From positions 868,001 through 932,000 of the forward strand of contig NZ_CP107834.1 in the NCBI RefSeq assembly GCF_036346595.1: a stretch of 64,000 nt of DNA. Reading direction: 5' to 3'. Positions 55,812 to 64,000 of this stretch are shown here, piece by piece (positions within the stretch are counted from its first letter, which is position 1; every line of letters starts with the position of its first letter). Source of the DNA: Streptomyces sp. NBC_00525. GTDB lineage: Bacteria > Actinomycetota > Actinomycetes > Streptomycetales > Streptomycetaceae. The notes beneath the pieces were generated by a model that saw only the letters and a list, made by a program, of their open reading frames with translations, was not told the origin of the DNA and did no database searches. A program made the position numbers and the translations under genes.

Positions 55812-55961
55812 TCCTGAAAAACCGGAACACCGCCACGGCGTACCGCGGGGCGCATCGGGCGGCTCCATCGTCCGTACGGAACGATGGGCACCACCTGACC
55901 GGTGACCCGCCGTCCCCAGGACGGCCAGGTGGGAGAACGGAGCCTCCACTTGTGGGCCGGG

Positions 55962-55991
55962 CACATAGCTGCCCAGCCGGTCGTTACACAA
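55962..55991 (-). promoter_or_regulatory. proposed promoter of infC-rpmI-rplT
   Basis: On the minus strand, TTGTGT (55986-55991) and TATGTG (55962-55967) are 18 bp apart. Transcription from here gives a leader of about 260 nt. Confidence 0.45.
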
Positions 55992-56081
55992 GGTTAGCAG
56001 CTCGGCCGGGCGGGCACCAACCCGGTGGCGCGGCCGCTCCCGCGCACGGAGGGCCGCTTCCGTGGGCCTATCGTAAGACGC

Positions 56082-56444
56082 ATGAGTGACGCGACCCCCA
56101 GCAGTACTTCCCCCGGCTTCGACGAGATGGCCCGCGACATCGCGGAGGTGCCCGCCGTCGAGGTGATCGTGACGGTCGCCGTCAACCTGATGAGCGCCGC
56201 CGCCGTCAAGCTCGGCCTGACCGAGGACGGCGACGACCACAAGGACCTGGACGAGGCCCGCAAGCTGGTCCACGCGCTGGCCGGCCTGCTGGACGCGAGC
56301 ACCACGGAGATCAGCTCGTTCCACGCCGCCCCGCTGCGCGACGGCCTCAAGTCCCTCCAGCTGGCCTTCCGCGAGGCCTCGCTCGTCCCGGACGAGCCGG
56401 GCCACGGTCCGGGCGAGAAGTACACCGGCCCGGTCTTCGGCTGA
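56082..56444 (+). CDS. DUF1844-family protein
   Basis: A 120-residue protein. DMARDIAEVPAVEVIVTVAV, NLMSAAAVKLGL and DLDEARKLVHALAGLLDA are the DUF1844 pattern. It is a small helical protein found next to infC in actinomycetes; function unknown. TATCGT at 56069-56074 lies 7 nt before the ATG and there is no ribosome site, so it is probably leaderless. Confidence 0.88.
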   Translation: MSDATPSSTSPGFDEMARDIAEVPAVEVIVTVAVNLMSAAAVKLGLTEDGDDHKDLDEARKLVHALAGLLDASTTEISSFHAAPLRDGLKSLQLAFREASLVPDEPGHGPGEKYTGPVFG

Positions 56445-56513
56445 AACCCGGCCCTCGGCTGAGGCCCGCCTCCCCCACCGCCCTCGCCGCCCCCGGCGGG
56501 CCCCCGTCCGCGC

Positions 56514-57242
56514 TCAGCGCGTGAACAGCGGCTCGCCGGGGGCGGCCGCGTCCGCGGGCAGCAGCGCGAGGTCCAGGCCGCGGACCAGCCGGGCGCGCAG
56601 CACCTCGTGGGCGGCCAGCGACCGGGCGACGCGGCCGACCGCCGCCGCCGGGTCGGCGTCCGCCGCCAGGACCAGGGCCAGGGTGCCGTCGGCGCTGCCG
56701 GGGCCGAGATGGGCGCGGAGCACGGCGGGCTCGGCGGCGACCGCCTCGCGCACCGCCGCGGTGACGGCCGGGTCGTCGAGCGGGTCCGCGCTGGTACGGC
56801 CCTCGGCGAGGGCGCGCAGGGCGGCCCCGGTCAGCTCGAAGGCCACCGGTCCGGCGAGGTCCAGTACGACGGTGTCGGCCTTCTCGTGCGCGGCGGCCTG
56901 CAGCGCCTGGTGCAGCGGTACGGCGACGGGGCGGGCCTGCGGGTCCCAGCGGGCCAGTGATGCGGTGGAGGTGAAGGCGGGCAGCGCGCACCGGTCGCCG
57001 GCCCGGAGGGTGGGCACCGCCATGTCGCTGGTCTTCTCGCGGCGCAGCCCGTTCTCGTCCTCCTCCACCTCGCCGAGCACGGCGACCACGGGCACCAGGA
57101 GCCGGGCGCCGCTGAGGGCTTCGAGGACCGGTGCGACCGCGCTGCGGTCCGCGGACCAGGCGGCGAGCGCCGAGGCCAGGGCGGGGTCGGCGGTGCCGTC
57201 GTCGTCGGAGTAACCGGGGTCCGGGATGTTCTTCTGCGCCAC
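56514..57242 (-). CDS. SseB-family protein
   Basis: A 242-residue protein. LLVPVVAVLGEVEEDENGLR and MAVPTLRAGDRCALPAFTST are SseB_N features; the C-terminal half (SseB_C-like) is less conserved. Function unknown; no signal peptide. The start is GTG 57242; TAGGCT lies 6 nt upstream (57249-57254), the leaderless pattern. Confidence 0.82.
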   Translation of the reverse strand: MAQKNIPDPGYSDDDGTADPALASALAAWSADRSAVAPVLEALSGARLLVPVVAVLGEVEEDENGLRREKTSDMAVPTLRAGDRCALPAFTSTASLARWDPQARPVAVPLHQALQAAAHEKADTVVLDLAGPVAFELTGAALRALAEGRTSADPLDDPAVTAAVREAVAAEPAVLRAHLGPGSADGTLALVLAADADPAAAVGRVARSLAAHEVLRARLVRGLDLALLPADAAAPGEPLFTR

Positions 57243-57277
57243 GGGTCGAGCCTAGTGCCCCCGCGCTCGCGTCCGGC

Positions 57278-58474
57278 TCAGCGGGTCCGGCCCCGCAGCG
57301 GGCGGCCGTCGCGGGTGCGCCAGAGCAGCGCGCCCGCCGCGAGCAGCAGTACCCCGAGGCCGACGGCCGCCGGGGCGAGCCGGCCGGCCGGGCCGTCGTC
57401 GCCGGGTTCGGGCGTGGGACCGGTGCCGAAGTACCGCTTGCGGTAGCCGGCCGGGGCGGAGTCGCCGGGCGCGTCGGCGGCGCGCAGCCGGCCGCCCGCC
57501 TCGATGGCCGCGGCCGGGTCCACGATCCCGTAGCCGCGCGCGTCGTCGCGGCCGCCGGCCGGGGCGTCGCGGGCGGTGTCGGTGAGGAGCTTCTTGATCT
57601 GCGCGGGCGAGAGGCCGGGGTGCGCGGACCTGACGAGGGCGACCGCGCCGGAGACGAACGCGGCGGCGGCCGAGGTGCCCCACTCCACGTAGTACTTGCG
57701 GTCGGGCGCCGGGACGACGATGTCGTCGCCGGGGGCGCTGACGGTGGCGTACCAGCGTCGGGTGGAGAACGAGGCGTGGGTGCCGTACCGGTCGACGGCC
57801 GTGGCGGCGATCACCCCCGGATAGGCGGCGGGGTACGAGATGTGGTCGCCCTTCTCGCCCCCGTTGCCGGCCGAGGCGACGACCACGGCGCCCTTGGTCA
57901 GCGCGTACTGGACGGCGGCGTCCTCGCCGGGTTCGGGGTGCGCGGACTCGCTGTCGTCGCCGAGGGAGAGGTTGATGACGTCGGCGCCGTGGTCGGCGGC
58001 CCAGCGGATGCCGTCCGCGAGCGCGGTGCCACGGGTCTTGCGGGCCTTGGCGCGGGCCGGGTCGCTCGCTTCGAGGATGACCCGGACGGGCAGGATCTTG
58101 GCCTCGGGCGCGATGCCGAGCACGCCGTCGGCACGGCCGCTGCCGTGGCCCCGGCCCGCGATGATCCCGGCCATGGCGGTGCCGTGCCGGGCCCACGCCT
58201 TGTCGCCGCGCCCCGCGCCGAAGCCGATGAGGTCCTTGCCGGGCAGGACCTGGCCGGCCAGGTCGGGCAGGCTGCCGTCCACACCGGTGTCCACGACGGC
58301 GACGGTGACGCCCTTGCCGCGCGTGGTCTCCCAGGCCCGGTCGGTGTGCAGGGCGGTCAGGCCCCACTGCTGGGCCCGGATGGTGTCCGCGCCGGCGGGG
58401 CCGGCGGGCAGCAGGGCGAGGGCCGTGGCCGCGCAGAGAGCGCCGAGGAGGCGGTGGCGGGCGCGACGGGTCAT
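57278..58474 (-). CDS. mycosin-like subtilase (type VII secretion-associated)
   Basis: A 398-residue S8 protease. A signal peptide (HRLLGALCAATALALLPAGP) leads into the catalytic domain: Asp in VAVVDTGVDG, His in RHGTAMAGIIAG, Ser in GTSAAAAFVSGAVAL. A C-terminal membrane span (LAPAAVGLGVLLLAAGALLW) anchors it outside the cell, as in mycosins MycP. No ESX genes (eccB, eccC, esxA, eccD) are in the window. The ATG overlaps the stop of the upstream gene (ATGA). Confidence 0.88.
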   Translation of the reverse strand: MTRRARHRLLGALCAATALALLPAGPAGADTIRAQQWGLTALHTDRAWETTRGKGVTVAVVDTGVDGSLPDLAGQVLPGKDLIGFGAGRGDKAWARHGTAMAGIIAGRGHGSGRADGVLGIAPEAKILPVRVILEASDPARAKARKTRGTALADGIRWAADHGADVINLSLGDDSESAHPEPGEDAAVQYALTKGAVVVASAGNGGEKGDHISYPAAYPGVIAATAVDRYGTHASFSTRRWYATVSAPGDDIVVPAPDRKYYVEWGTSAAAAFVSGAVALVRSAHPGLSPAQIKKLLTDTARDAPAGGRDDARGYGIVDPAAAIEAGGRLRAADAPGDSAPAGYRKRYFGTGPTPEPGDDGPAGRLAPAAVGLGVLLLAAGALLWRTRDGRPLRGRTR

Positions 58475-59406
58475 TGCGGCTGCTCCGTGAGGTCGGCGAT
58501 CCGGGTGCGCAGCCCGCGCTCGACGCGGTCGGCCAGGCCCTTGGCCTCGTGGCCGAGCCCGGCCTGCGCGGCGGCGGTCGTGGCGCCTTCGGCCACGGCC
58601 TGTTCGGCGGGCTGGGGCGGGGTGCTCGCGCGGCCGTCCGCGAAGCCGGAGACGGCGAAGGCGACGACGGGCAGTCCGGTCAGCACCCGCACGGTCCAGC
58701 TGGCGCGCTGCCGGGCGCCGAACGCGGCCGCCGGGCTGTCGGGGACCGGGTAGGCGCGGGGCAGCAGATCGGTGCGGCGGTCGAGGCGCTCGCCGGCGAA
58801 CCGGGTGCTCAGGGCGCGCATCGCCTCGGCGTCGGCCTCGGTGAACACGAGGCCCACGGTGGTGACGCTGCTGGCCGTGGCGTCGGTGTAGGTGGCGCGC
58901 AGGACGCGGGCGCAGCCGACCGTGCGCAGGGTCTTGGCGAGCAGCGGGTCGAGCGCGGTGGCGCAGCCGCTGTCCGGGGCGACGGCGAGCCGCGTCCAGA
59001 CCCGGTCGGCGCCGCCGGGTCCGGCGCCGTCGCCGTCGAGGGTGCGGGGGAAGAGGCTGTCCACGGGGATGCTGTGCCAGGCCTCCCGGCCCACGGTGTA
59101 CGCGCTGCGGGCAGCGGGTTCGTCCGCGCCGCCGGTGAGCCAGCTGCCGGTGGCGGCCCCGCCGATCAGCCCGAGGCCGAGGACCGCGCAGATTCCGGCG
59201 GCGGCGGCCCGGTACGCCCGCCGGTCCCGGAACGGGGCGGGGCCCGCGCCGGGGCGGGGCGGGGCGACGGGCGGTGGCCAGCCCGCCTGCGGGGGCGGGG
59301 GCGGTGGGCCGGCGTCGTGCGGGTGCGGCGGGGGTGGCGGCTGGGAGGGGCGCGGCGGGGTGGTCGGGCGGGGCGGCAGAGGGGCGCGCTGCGCTTCGGT
59401 ACTCAT
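58471..59406 (-). CDS. proline-rich single-span membrane protein, mycosin partner
   Basis: A 311-residue protein. Residues 1-60 are a proline-rich cytoplasmic segment, residues about 70-90 a membrane span (AGICAVLGLGLIGGAATGSW), and the remaining 215 residues an exported domain with two Cys (DSGCATALDP, VGCARVLRA) likely to form a disulfide. No family recognised. It is translated with the mycosin gene by a 4-nt overlap, so the two may act together at the membrane. AGGGGGAC precedes the ATG. Confidence 0.75.
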   Translation of the reverse strand: MSTEAQRAPLPPRPTTPPRPSQPPPPPHPHDAGPPPPPPQAGWPPPVAPPRPGAGPAPFRDRRAYRAAAAGICAVLGLGLIGGAATGSWLTGGADEPAARSAYTVGREAWHSIPVDSLFPRTLDGDGAGPGGADRVWTRLAVAPDSGCATALDPLLAKTLRTVGCARVLRATYTDATASSVTTVGLVFTEADAEAMRALSTRFAGERLDRRTDLLPRAYPVPDSPAAAFGARQRASWTVRVLTGLPVVAFAVSGFADGRASTPPQPAEQAVAEGATTAAAQAGLGHEAKGLADRVERGLRTRIADLTEQPQ

Positions 59407-59570
59407 GCGTCCCCCTGATCCGTTCCGTACCGCGCGCGGTCCCCGCTCGCCGCGTGCGCGCCACTCTACGGGCTGCGGTGCTCCGGGTGGGAGCGGGCCG
59501 CCGGGGCACCGGCGGATCTGCACGGATCTTCCCCCTACCCATCAGTACGGCCGTCTGGCAAGCTGCGGCC

Positions 59571-60773
59571 ATGACTGCCCGTGCCGCCGACCGGGCCCGT
59601 TACGACCGGGCCACCGCGCATCTCGACGCCCCCGTCGCCGTCGTCGATCTGGAGGCGTTCGACGCCAACGCCGACGATCTCGTACGCCGGGCCGCGGGCA
59701 AGCCGATCCGGGTGGCGAGCAAGTCGGTGCGGTGCCGGGCGCTGCTGGAGCGGGTGCTGGGGCGGCCGGGCTTCGCCGGGATCATGTCGTTCACGCTGGC
59801 GGAGTCGCTGTGGCTGGCCCGCGCCGGTTTCGAGGACGTCCTGCTGGCCTATCCGTCCGCCGACCGGTCGGCCTACGCGGAGCTGGCCGCCGATCCGAAG
59901 CTCGCCGCCGCCGTGACCGTGATGGTGGACGACGCCTCCCAGCTGGAGCTGATCGACGCGGCGCGGGCGGGCGGCGCCCAGGAGATCCGGGTCTGCCTGG
60001 AGCTGGACACCTCGCTGCGGCTGCTCGGCGGCCGGGTCCGGATCGGCGCCCTGCGCTCGCCGCTGCGCTCCCCCGCCGAGCTGGCCGAGCTGGCCAGGTC
60101 CGTGGTCCGGCGGCCCGGTTTCCGGCTGGTCGGCCTGATGGCGTACGAGGGGCACATCGCGGGTGTCGGGGACGCGGTGGCGGGTCGTCCGCTGCGGTCG
60201 CGGGCGATCCGGCTGATGCAGGCGACGGCCCGCAGGGAGCTGGCGGTGCGGCGGGCCGAGGTGGTGCGGGCGGTACGGGCGGTGGCGCCGGACCTGGAGT
60301 TCGTGAACGGCGGCGGCACCGGCAGCGTGCAGCACACGGCGGCCGAGGACGCGGTGACGGAGGTCGCCGCCGGTTCGGGGCTTTACGTGCCGCGGCTGTT
60401 CGACAACTACACCTCGTTCACCGCGCGCCCGGCCGCCCTGTTCGCGCAGCCCGTGGTGCGCCGGCCGGGCGTGGGCGTGGTGACGGTGCTCGGGGGCGGT
60501 TACCCGGCGTCGGGCCCGGCCGGGGCGGACCGGCTGCCGGTCCCGTACCTCCCGGAAGGGCTGCGCTACGACGCGCAGGAGGGGCCGGGCGAGGTGCAGA
60601 CCCCGTTGCTGGGCGCCCCGGCCGACGATCTGCTGATCGGCGACAAGGTGTGGTTCCGGCATGCGAAGGCCGGTGAGCTGTGCGAGCGGTTCGACGCGCT
60701 GCACCTGATCGAGGGCGACCGCGTCACCGCGACCGTGCCGACGTACCGGGGCGAGGGCCGCACGTTCCTCTAG
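59571..60773 (+). CDS. alanine-racemase-fold enzyme (amino-acid deaminase / D-threonine-aldolase-like)
   Basis: A 400-residue PLP enzyme. The N-terminal barrel has PLP lysine segment KPIRVASKSVRCRALLERVL; GLMAYEGHIAGVGD and FVNGGGTGSVQ bind phosphate and substrate; the C-terminal domain (LLIGDKVWFRHAKAGELCER) is of the D-serine dehydratase/D-threonine aldolase type. The substrate is probably a D-amino acid. CAAGCT 6 nt before the ATG may be a leaderless -10. Its stop overlaps the end of the convergent DUF2510 gene. Confidence 0.83.
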   Translation: MTARAADRARYDRATAHLDAPVAVVDLEAFDANADDLVRRAAGKPIRVASKSVRCRALLERVLGRPGFAGIMSFTLAESLWLARAGFEDVLLAYPSADRSAYAELAADPKLAAAVTVMVDDASQLELIDAARAGGAQEIRVCLELDTSLRLLGGRVRIGALRSPLRSPAELAELARSVVRRPGFRLVGLMAYEGHIAGVGDAVAGRPLRSRAIRLMQATARRELAVRRAEVVRAVRAVAPDLEFVNGGGTGSVQHTAAEDAVTEVAAGSGLYVPRLFDNYTSFTARPAALFAQPVVRRPGVGVVTVLGGGYPASGPAGADRLPVPYLPEGLRYDAQEGPGEVQTPLLGAPADDLLIGDKVWFRHAKAGELCERFDALHLIEGDRVTATVPTYRGEGRTFL

Positions 60774-61747
60774 CGGGTGTGCTCGATGGCGCTGCCGGCG
60801 CCGTCCTGCGCGTCGTCGTCCTGCTTCGCGGAGCCGTCGTCCTTGGTGTCGTCGTCCTTGGTGTCGTCGTCGGTGGAGCGGATGCCGCGGGTGAGCGTGT
60901 CCATGAGGGACAGCGGGGGTCCGTCCGGGCCCGCGTCGAAGGCGTAGCGCACGATGACGGGCGACTGGCTGCCGACCGGTGAGGGGAAGGCGAGCGACTG
61001 CACATAGCCGCCGGGGCCCTTGGCGGTGGTGACCTTCCAGCGCACGAAGTAGCCGCTGCGGCCCGCCACCGTGACCTCACCGGCGGCGATCTGCCGGTGC
61101 GCGGTGATGCCGCCGTGGATGCGCCGGCCGACGAAGTCCTCCTCGTAGGCGCGGTCGGCCGCGTCGGTGATGTCCTCCTCGGCGAGGGCCTCGGGGGTGG
61201 TGGCGTCGGTGCCGCCGGGGGTCCGGGTGGTGACCGTGCCGTGGTAGCAGCGCGCGGTGGACGCGCCGGGGCAGTCGTAGGCGTCCTCGGTGCGCATCGT
61301 GAGGAGTTGCCCCGAGGTGCGCTCGGGGCGCTCCCAGCCATCCGGGATGGGCAGGCTGACGCCGTTGAGCTGGTCGATCAGGAGGGCCGGGTCCCGGTGG
61401 GCCGGTGTGCCGTCCGGCGAGGGGCCGCCGGTGCCGGTGGCGGTGGCGCCGGTCGTGGGGGTCGGGGTGCCGTGGGCCTGCGGGGGTGCCGGGTCGTCGT
61501 TGCCGGTGAGCAGCACGGCCCCGGTGACGGCGGCACCGACGACGACCGCCCCGGCGGCGACGAGGGCGACGGCCCGAGCGCTGCCGCCGCCTCCGCCGCG
61601 CTGCGGGGGCACCGGGTACGGCGGGGCGGGGGCGGGCGCGGCGGCGGGTGCGCGGGTGTGCGCGGTCCAGGCCGTCCCGTCCCACCAGCGCTCGGTGCCG
61701 GGCACGGCGCTGTCCGGGTACCAGCCGGGCGGGGTCGGGTAGCTCAT
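60770..61747 (-). CDS. DUF2510 membrane protein
   Basis: A 325-residue protein. PPGWYPDSAVPGTERWWDG is the DUF2510 motif, at the N-terminus and cytoplasmic. A membrane span (AVALVAAGAVVVGAAVTGAV) follows at about 58-78, then a Thr/Pro linker and a 190-residue exported domain with two Cys (YDCPGASTARCY). The C-terminus is acidic (TDDDTKDDDTKDD). The ATG overlaps the stop of the kinase-like gene (ATGA). Function unknown. Confidence 0.78.
   Translation of the reverse strand: MSYPTPPGWYPDSAVPGTERWWDGTAWTAHTRAPAAAPAPAPPYPVPPQRGGGGGSARAVALVAAGAVVVGAAVTGAVLLTGNDDPAPPQAHGTPTPTTGATATGTGGPSPDGTPAHRDPALLIDQLNGVSLPIPDGWERPERTSGQLLTMRTEDAYDCPGASTARCYHGTVTTRTPGGTDATTPEALAEEDITDAADRAYEEDFVGRRIHGGITAHRQIAAGEVTVAGRSGYFVRWKVTTAKGPGGYVQSLAFPSPVGSQSPVIVRYAFDAGPDGPPLSLMDTLTRGIRSTDDDTKDDDTKDDGSAKQDDDAQDGAGSAIEHTR
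60836..60865. repeat. 15-bp tandem repeat, two copies
   Basis: GTCGTCCTTGGTGTC repeats exactly at 60836-60850 and 60851-60865. It is in frame and encodes the acidic DDTKD repeats at the C-terminus of the DUF2510 protein. Confidence 0.9.
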
Positions 61748-62750
61748 CGCTCCACTTTAGGTCCTGTCCGAAGCCGATACCGGGGCCGCTCGCCGAGCCG
61801 CCGGCGCAGCCAGTCCAGGGCGGCGGCTCCCTGGGCTGCCTGGAAGGCCCGGAGCGTCGGCAGGCCCGGCGGGTCGGGGCGCAGCGCTTGTTCCGTGAAG
61901 TATCCGGCGACGGCGGCGAGCACGGCGGTGACCGCGTCGGGGTCCGCGTCCCGGCCGAGCGGGTGGGCGGTGAACAGGGCCTCGGGGTCCGGGCTGCCCT
62001 CGCCGGAGGCGTAGCCCTGGGCGGCCACGCAGGGCAGCATCACCAGCAGGTCGAACCAGGGCGCGGCGCGTACCGCGTGCGGCCAGTCGACGAAGACGGT
62101 GCGGTCGCCGGTGAGCAGGATGTTGTCGGCGCGCAGGTCGCTGTGGGCGAGGGTGTCGCCGGCGGCTGCCGCGGGCCAGCCGCTCTCCAGGTGCGCGAGG
62201 TCCGCGAGGCGGCGGGCGGCCCAGGGGTCGAGGCGGCCGGTGTCCCCGGCGGCGTGCAGGGTGCGCCAGCCGGTGAACATGTGGGCCTTGCGTTCGGCGA
62301 CGGCCGGTACGCCGGCCGGGGCCGGGGTGAGGTGGCGGGCGAGGTCGCCCACGGCCGTCAGGACCCGGTCCAGTTCTTCCCGGTCCCAGGGCACGGCGGG
62401 CTGGCGGCCGTCGATGTCCTCCAGGACGAGGGCGACGCAGGTTCCGTCGTCGTAGGAGCCGAGCAGCCGGGGTACGGGGGCGTGTGCGGGCAGCAGTGCG
62501 GTGTGCCGGATCTCGGCGCGGTGCAGGTCGGGGCTGCCCGCGTTGATCCGGGCGCTCACCGCCTTGACGAAGGCGCGGCCGCCGCCGGCGAGCCGGACGC
62601 GGGCGGCGACGCCGGGCGAGAAGCGACGTTCTGGGTACGGGCCTCGGTGACCGGTGCGCCGAGGATGTCCTCGACGGCCGCGCGGACGGGGGCGGGCAGG
62701 CCGGCCCAGTCGTGGCGGACGCCGCGTGCGGGCGGGGCGGTGCTCGTCAT
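61744..62750 (-). pseudogene. aminoglycoside-phosphotransferase-fold gene with a one-base frameshift
   Basis: The start ATG 62750 overlaps the upstream GNAT stop (ATGA). The first 42 codons read TSTAPPARGVRHDWAGLPAP and onward to TEARTQNV. After GTC at 62626-62628 the frame is lost: inserting one base at 62624-62625 restores GFSPGVAARVRLAGGGRAFV, which then joins the rest (KAVSARINAGSPDLHRAE). The shifted frame stops at 62556-62558, and that TGA overlaps GTG 62557-62559 in the original frame. The C-terminal part keeps HSDLRADNILL and VFVDW, so it is a kinase-like protein. This is a recent inactivation, a sequencing error, or a split gene restarted at the GTGA. Confidence 0.8.
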
Positions 62751-63217
62751 CGGTCGGCCTTCCAGGTCAGTGGGGTGGGGCCGGTGGGGTCGGCGTAGCC
62801 GATCGAGCGGTAGAGGGCCTCGCCCTCGGGGGACGCGGTGAGGTCGATGCGGGAGCAGCCGGCCGCGACGAGGTGGTCGTGGACGGCCCGGAAGGTCAGG
62901 CGGGCGTAGCCGCGCCGCCGGTGGGCGGGGTCGGTGGCGACGGAGGCGATGTGGCCGACGTAGGGGGCGCGGCCCGGCCGGGGCAGGGAGCGCATGCACT
63001 GGCCGACGGCGCTGGACAGCAGCAGGTCCCCGGCGGCGATCACATAGGCGACGAAGTGCGGGTCGGTGCCGAGCCGTTCGCGGAAGTACGCCTCGCACTG
63101 CGGGGTCCAGCCGGGGTCCGGGTGGACGTCGGCGGAGGCGAGCATGACCAGGCGCAGCCGGGTGAGTTCGGCGGCGTCGGCCGCGCCGGCGCGGCGCAGC
63201 TGGGGCGTGGGGCTCAC
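62747..63217 (-). CDS. GNAT acetyltransferase
   Basis: A 156-residue N-acetyltransferase. HIASVATDPAHRRRGYARLT holds the acetyl-CoA loop, and LTASPEGEALYRSIGYAD ends the fold. It starts at GTG 63217 behind GAGAGGACC. It leads a tightly overlapping operon GNAT - frameshifted kinase - DUF2510. Confidence 0.88.
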   Translation of the reverse strand: MSPTPQLRRAGAADAAELTRLRLVMLASADVHPDPGWTPQCEAYFRERLGTDPHFVAYVIAAGDLLLSSAVGQCMRSLPRPGRAPYVGHIASVATDPAHRRRGYARLTFRAVHDHLVAAGCSRIDLTASPEGEALYRSIGYADPTGPTPLTWKADR

Positions 63218-63284
63218 GGGTGGTCCTCTCGGGTCGGGTGCCCTGCAAGGGTGCCGTGGGCCGGCCGGGTGCGTCGCCCGGTTT

Positions 63285-64000
63285 TCAGGCGTCGGGCGTG
63301 CCGGTGCGGGTGAGGGCGAGCAGGTCGCGGGCGGGGCCGGTGGGGCGGTGTCCCGCGGGCCAGACCGCGCGCAGCTGGCGGCGCAGCCGTACTCCGGCGA
63401 CGGGGACCTTGACCAGGCGGCGGGCGGACAGTTCCTCGCCGAGGGCGAGTTCGCTCAGGACGCAGGGCCCTGCGCCGCTCTCGGCCGCGCCCTTGACGGC
63501 GGTGGTCGAGGAGAGTTCCAGGAGGGCGGGGGCCAGGGGTCCGTGGAGGGCGAGCGCGGCGTCCAGGACCTGGCGGGTACCGGAGCCGTGCTCGCGCAGG
63601 ATGAGGGGGGTGGCGGCCAGTTCGTCGGGGGTGAGCGGGGCACGGCGGCGGGCCCAGGGGTGGGTGGGGGCGACCACGACGACGAGGCGGTCGTGGGCGA
63701 TGACCGTGCCGTCGAGCCCTTCCGGGACGGTCAGGCCCTCGACGAAGCCGAGGTCCGCGTCCGCGCCCAGCAGTCGCTGGGCGACCTCGGCGGAGTTGCC
63801 CGCGAGCAGCGAGACGGCGGTGCCGGGGCGGGCGGCGCGCAGGGCGATGAGCCAGCCGGGGAGCAGGTATTCGGCGATGGTCATGGAGGCGACGACCCGC
63901 AGCCGGGAGTCGCGGCGGTCGCGCAGGGCCTGGGCGCCCGCGTCGAATGCCTCGGCGGCCTCCACGATCCGGCGGGCCCAGTCGGTGACGAGGGCGCCCG
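63285..64000 (-). CDS. LysR-family regulator, C-terminal part (5' end off the window)
   Basis: At least 238 residues are visible in an open frame that continues past the right edge; the HTH is not in view. The visible part is the effector domain: SRLRVVASMTIAEYLLPGWL, LVVVVAPTHPWARRRAPLTP and PLILREHGSGTRQVLDAALA are typical of CysL/CbbR-like LysR proteins. The ligand and targets are unknown. Confidence 0.85.
   Translation of the reverse strand, partial: GALVTDWARRIVEAAEAFDAGAQALRDRRDSRLRVVASMTIAEYLLPGWLIALRAARPGTAVSLLAGNSAEVAQRLLGADADLGFVEGLTVPEGLDGTVIAHDRLVVVVAPTHPWARRRAPLTPDELAATPLILREHGSGTRQVLDAALALHGPLAPALLELSSTTAVKGAAESGAGPCVLSELALGEELSARRLVKVPVAGVRLRRQLRAVWPAGHRPTGPARDLLALTRTGTPDA

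Overview
The window is chromosomal DNA of a high-GC actinomycete, almost certainly a Streptomyces. Third codon positions are saturated with G and C, long spurious ORFs run opposite most genes, GTG and TTG starts are common, Tat-type signal peptides occur, and the gene order infC-rpmI-rplT / trmH-type methylase / PAS sensor kinase / pheS-pheT / TPR regulator, plus argCJBDR with argH nearby, is the arrangement I know from Streptomyces chromosomes. It looks mostly like core genome. I see no prophage, insertion sequence, CRISPR array or biosynthetic gene cluster.

Layout. 0.1-0.7 kb: a tRNA operon (Gly, Cys and three Val genes) with its promoter and terminator. 0.7-5.4 kb: small proteins, an aminoglycoside-phosphotransferase-fold protein, a membrane Ser/Thr kinase and a SpoU/TrmH RNA methylase. 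5.4-12.3 kb: a cobalamin block (cobL, a giant BluB-CobT fusion with a very long disordered N-terminus, and the CysG-type cobA). 12.4-15.9 kb: a GNAT protein and the methionine ABC transporter metNIQ. 16.4-24.3 kb: small membrane proteins, a GNAT protein, a secreted glycerophosphodiesterase, a PlsC acyltransferase, a TetR-MFS efflux pair with a 32-bp operator palindrome, an ECF41-type sigma factor and an aldo-keto reductase. 24.3-31.6 kb: arginine biosynthesis (argH, then argR/argD/argB/argJ/argC, interrupted by an L,D-transpeptidase gene on the other strand). Both arginine promoters carry ARG-box-like elements inside the -35/-10 region.

31.6-48 kb is more varied: a VOC protein with a coupled unknown gene, a GlxA-type regulator, a class I GAPDH, a secreted seven-repeat FG-GAP propeller, DUF5997 opposite an HTH-less LysR-effector protein, a DinB-fold protein, cyclophilin, a ClpC2-like protein preceded by two 19-bp palindromes, a histidine-phosphatase-fold protein lacking both catalytic histidines, a MocR regulator and a DMT exporter whose start codons overlap head to head, a GH10-like secreted hydrolase, 3-hydroxybutyryl-CoA dehydrogenase, a NUDIX hydrolase and an NsdA-like regulator.

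48-56 kb is the translation block (pheST, infC-rpmI-rplT). infC begins at a non-canonical ATC codon behind a long leader with a terminator-like hairpin. 56-64 kb: DUF1844, SseB, an orphan mycosin-like protease operon, an alanine-racemase-fold enzyme, and an overlapping GNAT / kinase / DUF2510 operon in which the kinase gene carries a one-base frameshift. A LysR regulator runs off the right edge. Many genes have a TANNNT hexamer 5-8 nt before the start codon and are probably read from leaderless mRNAs.
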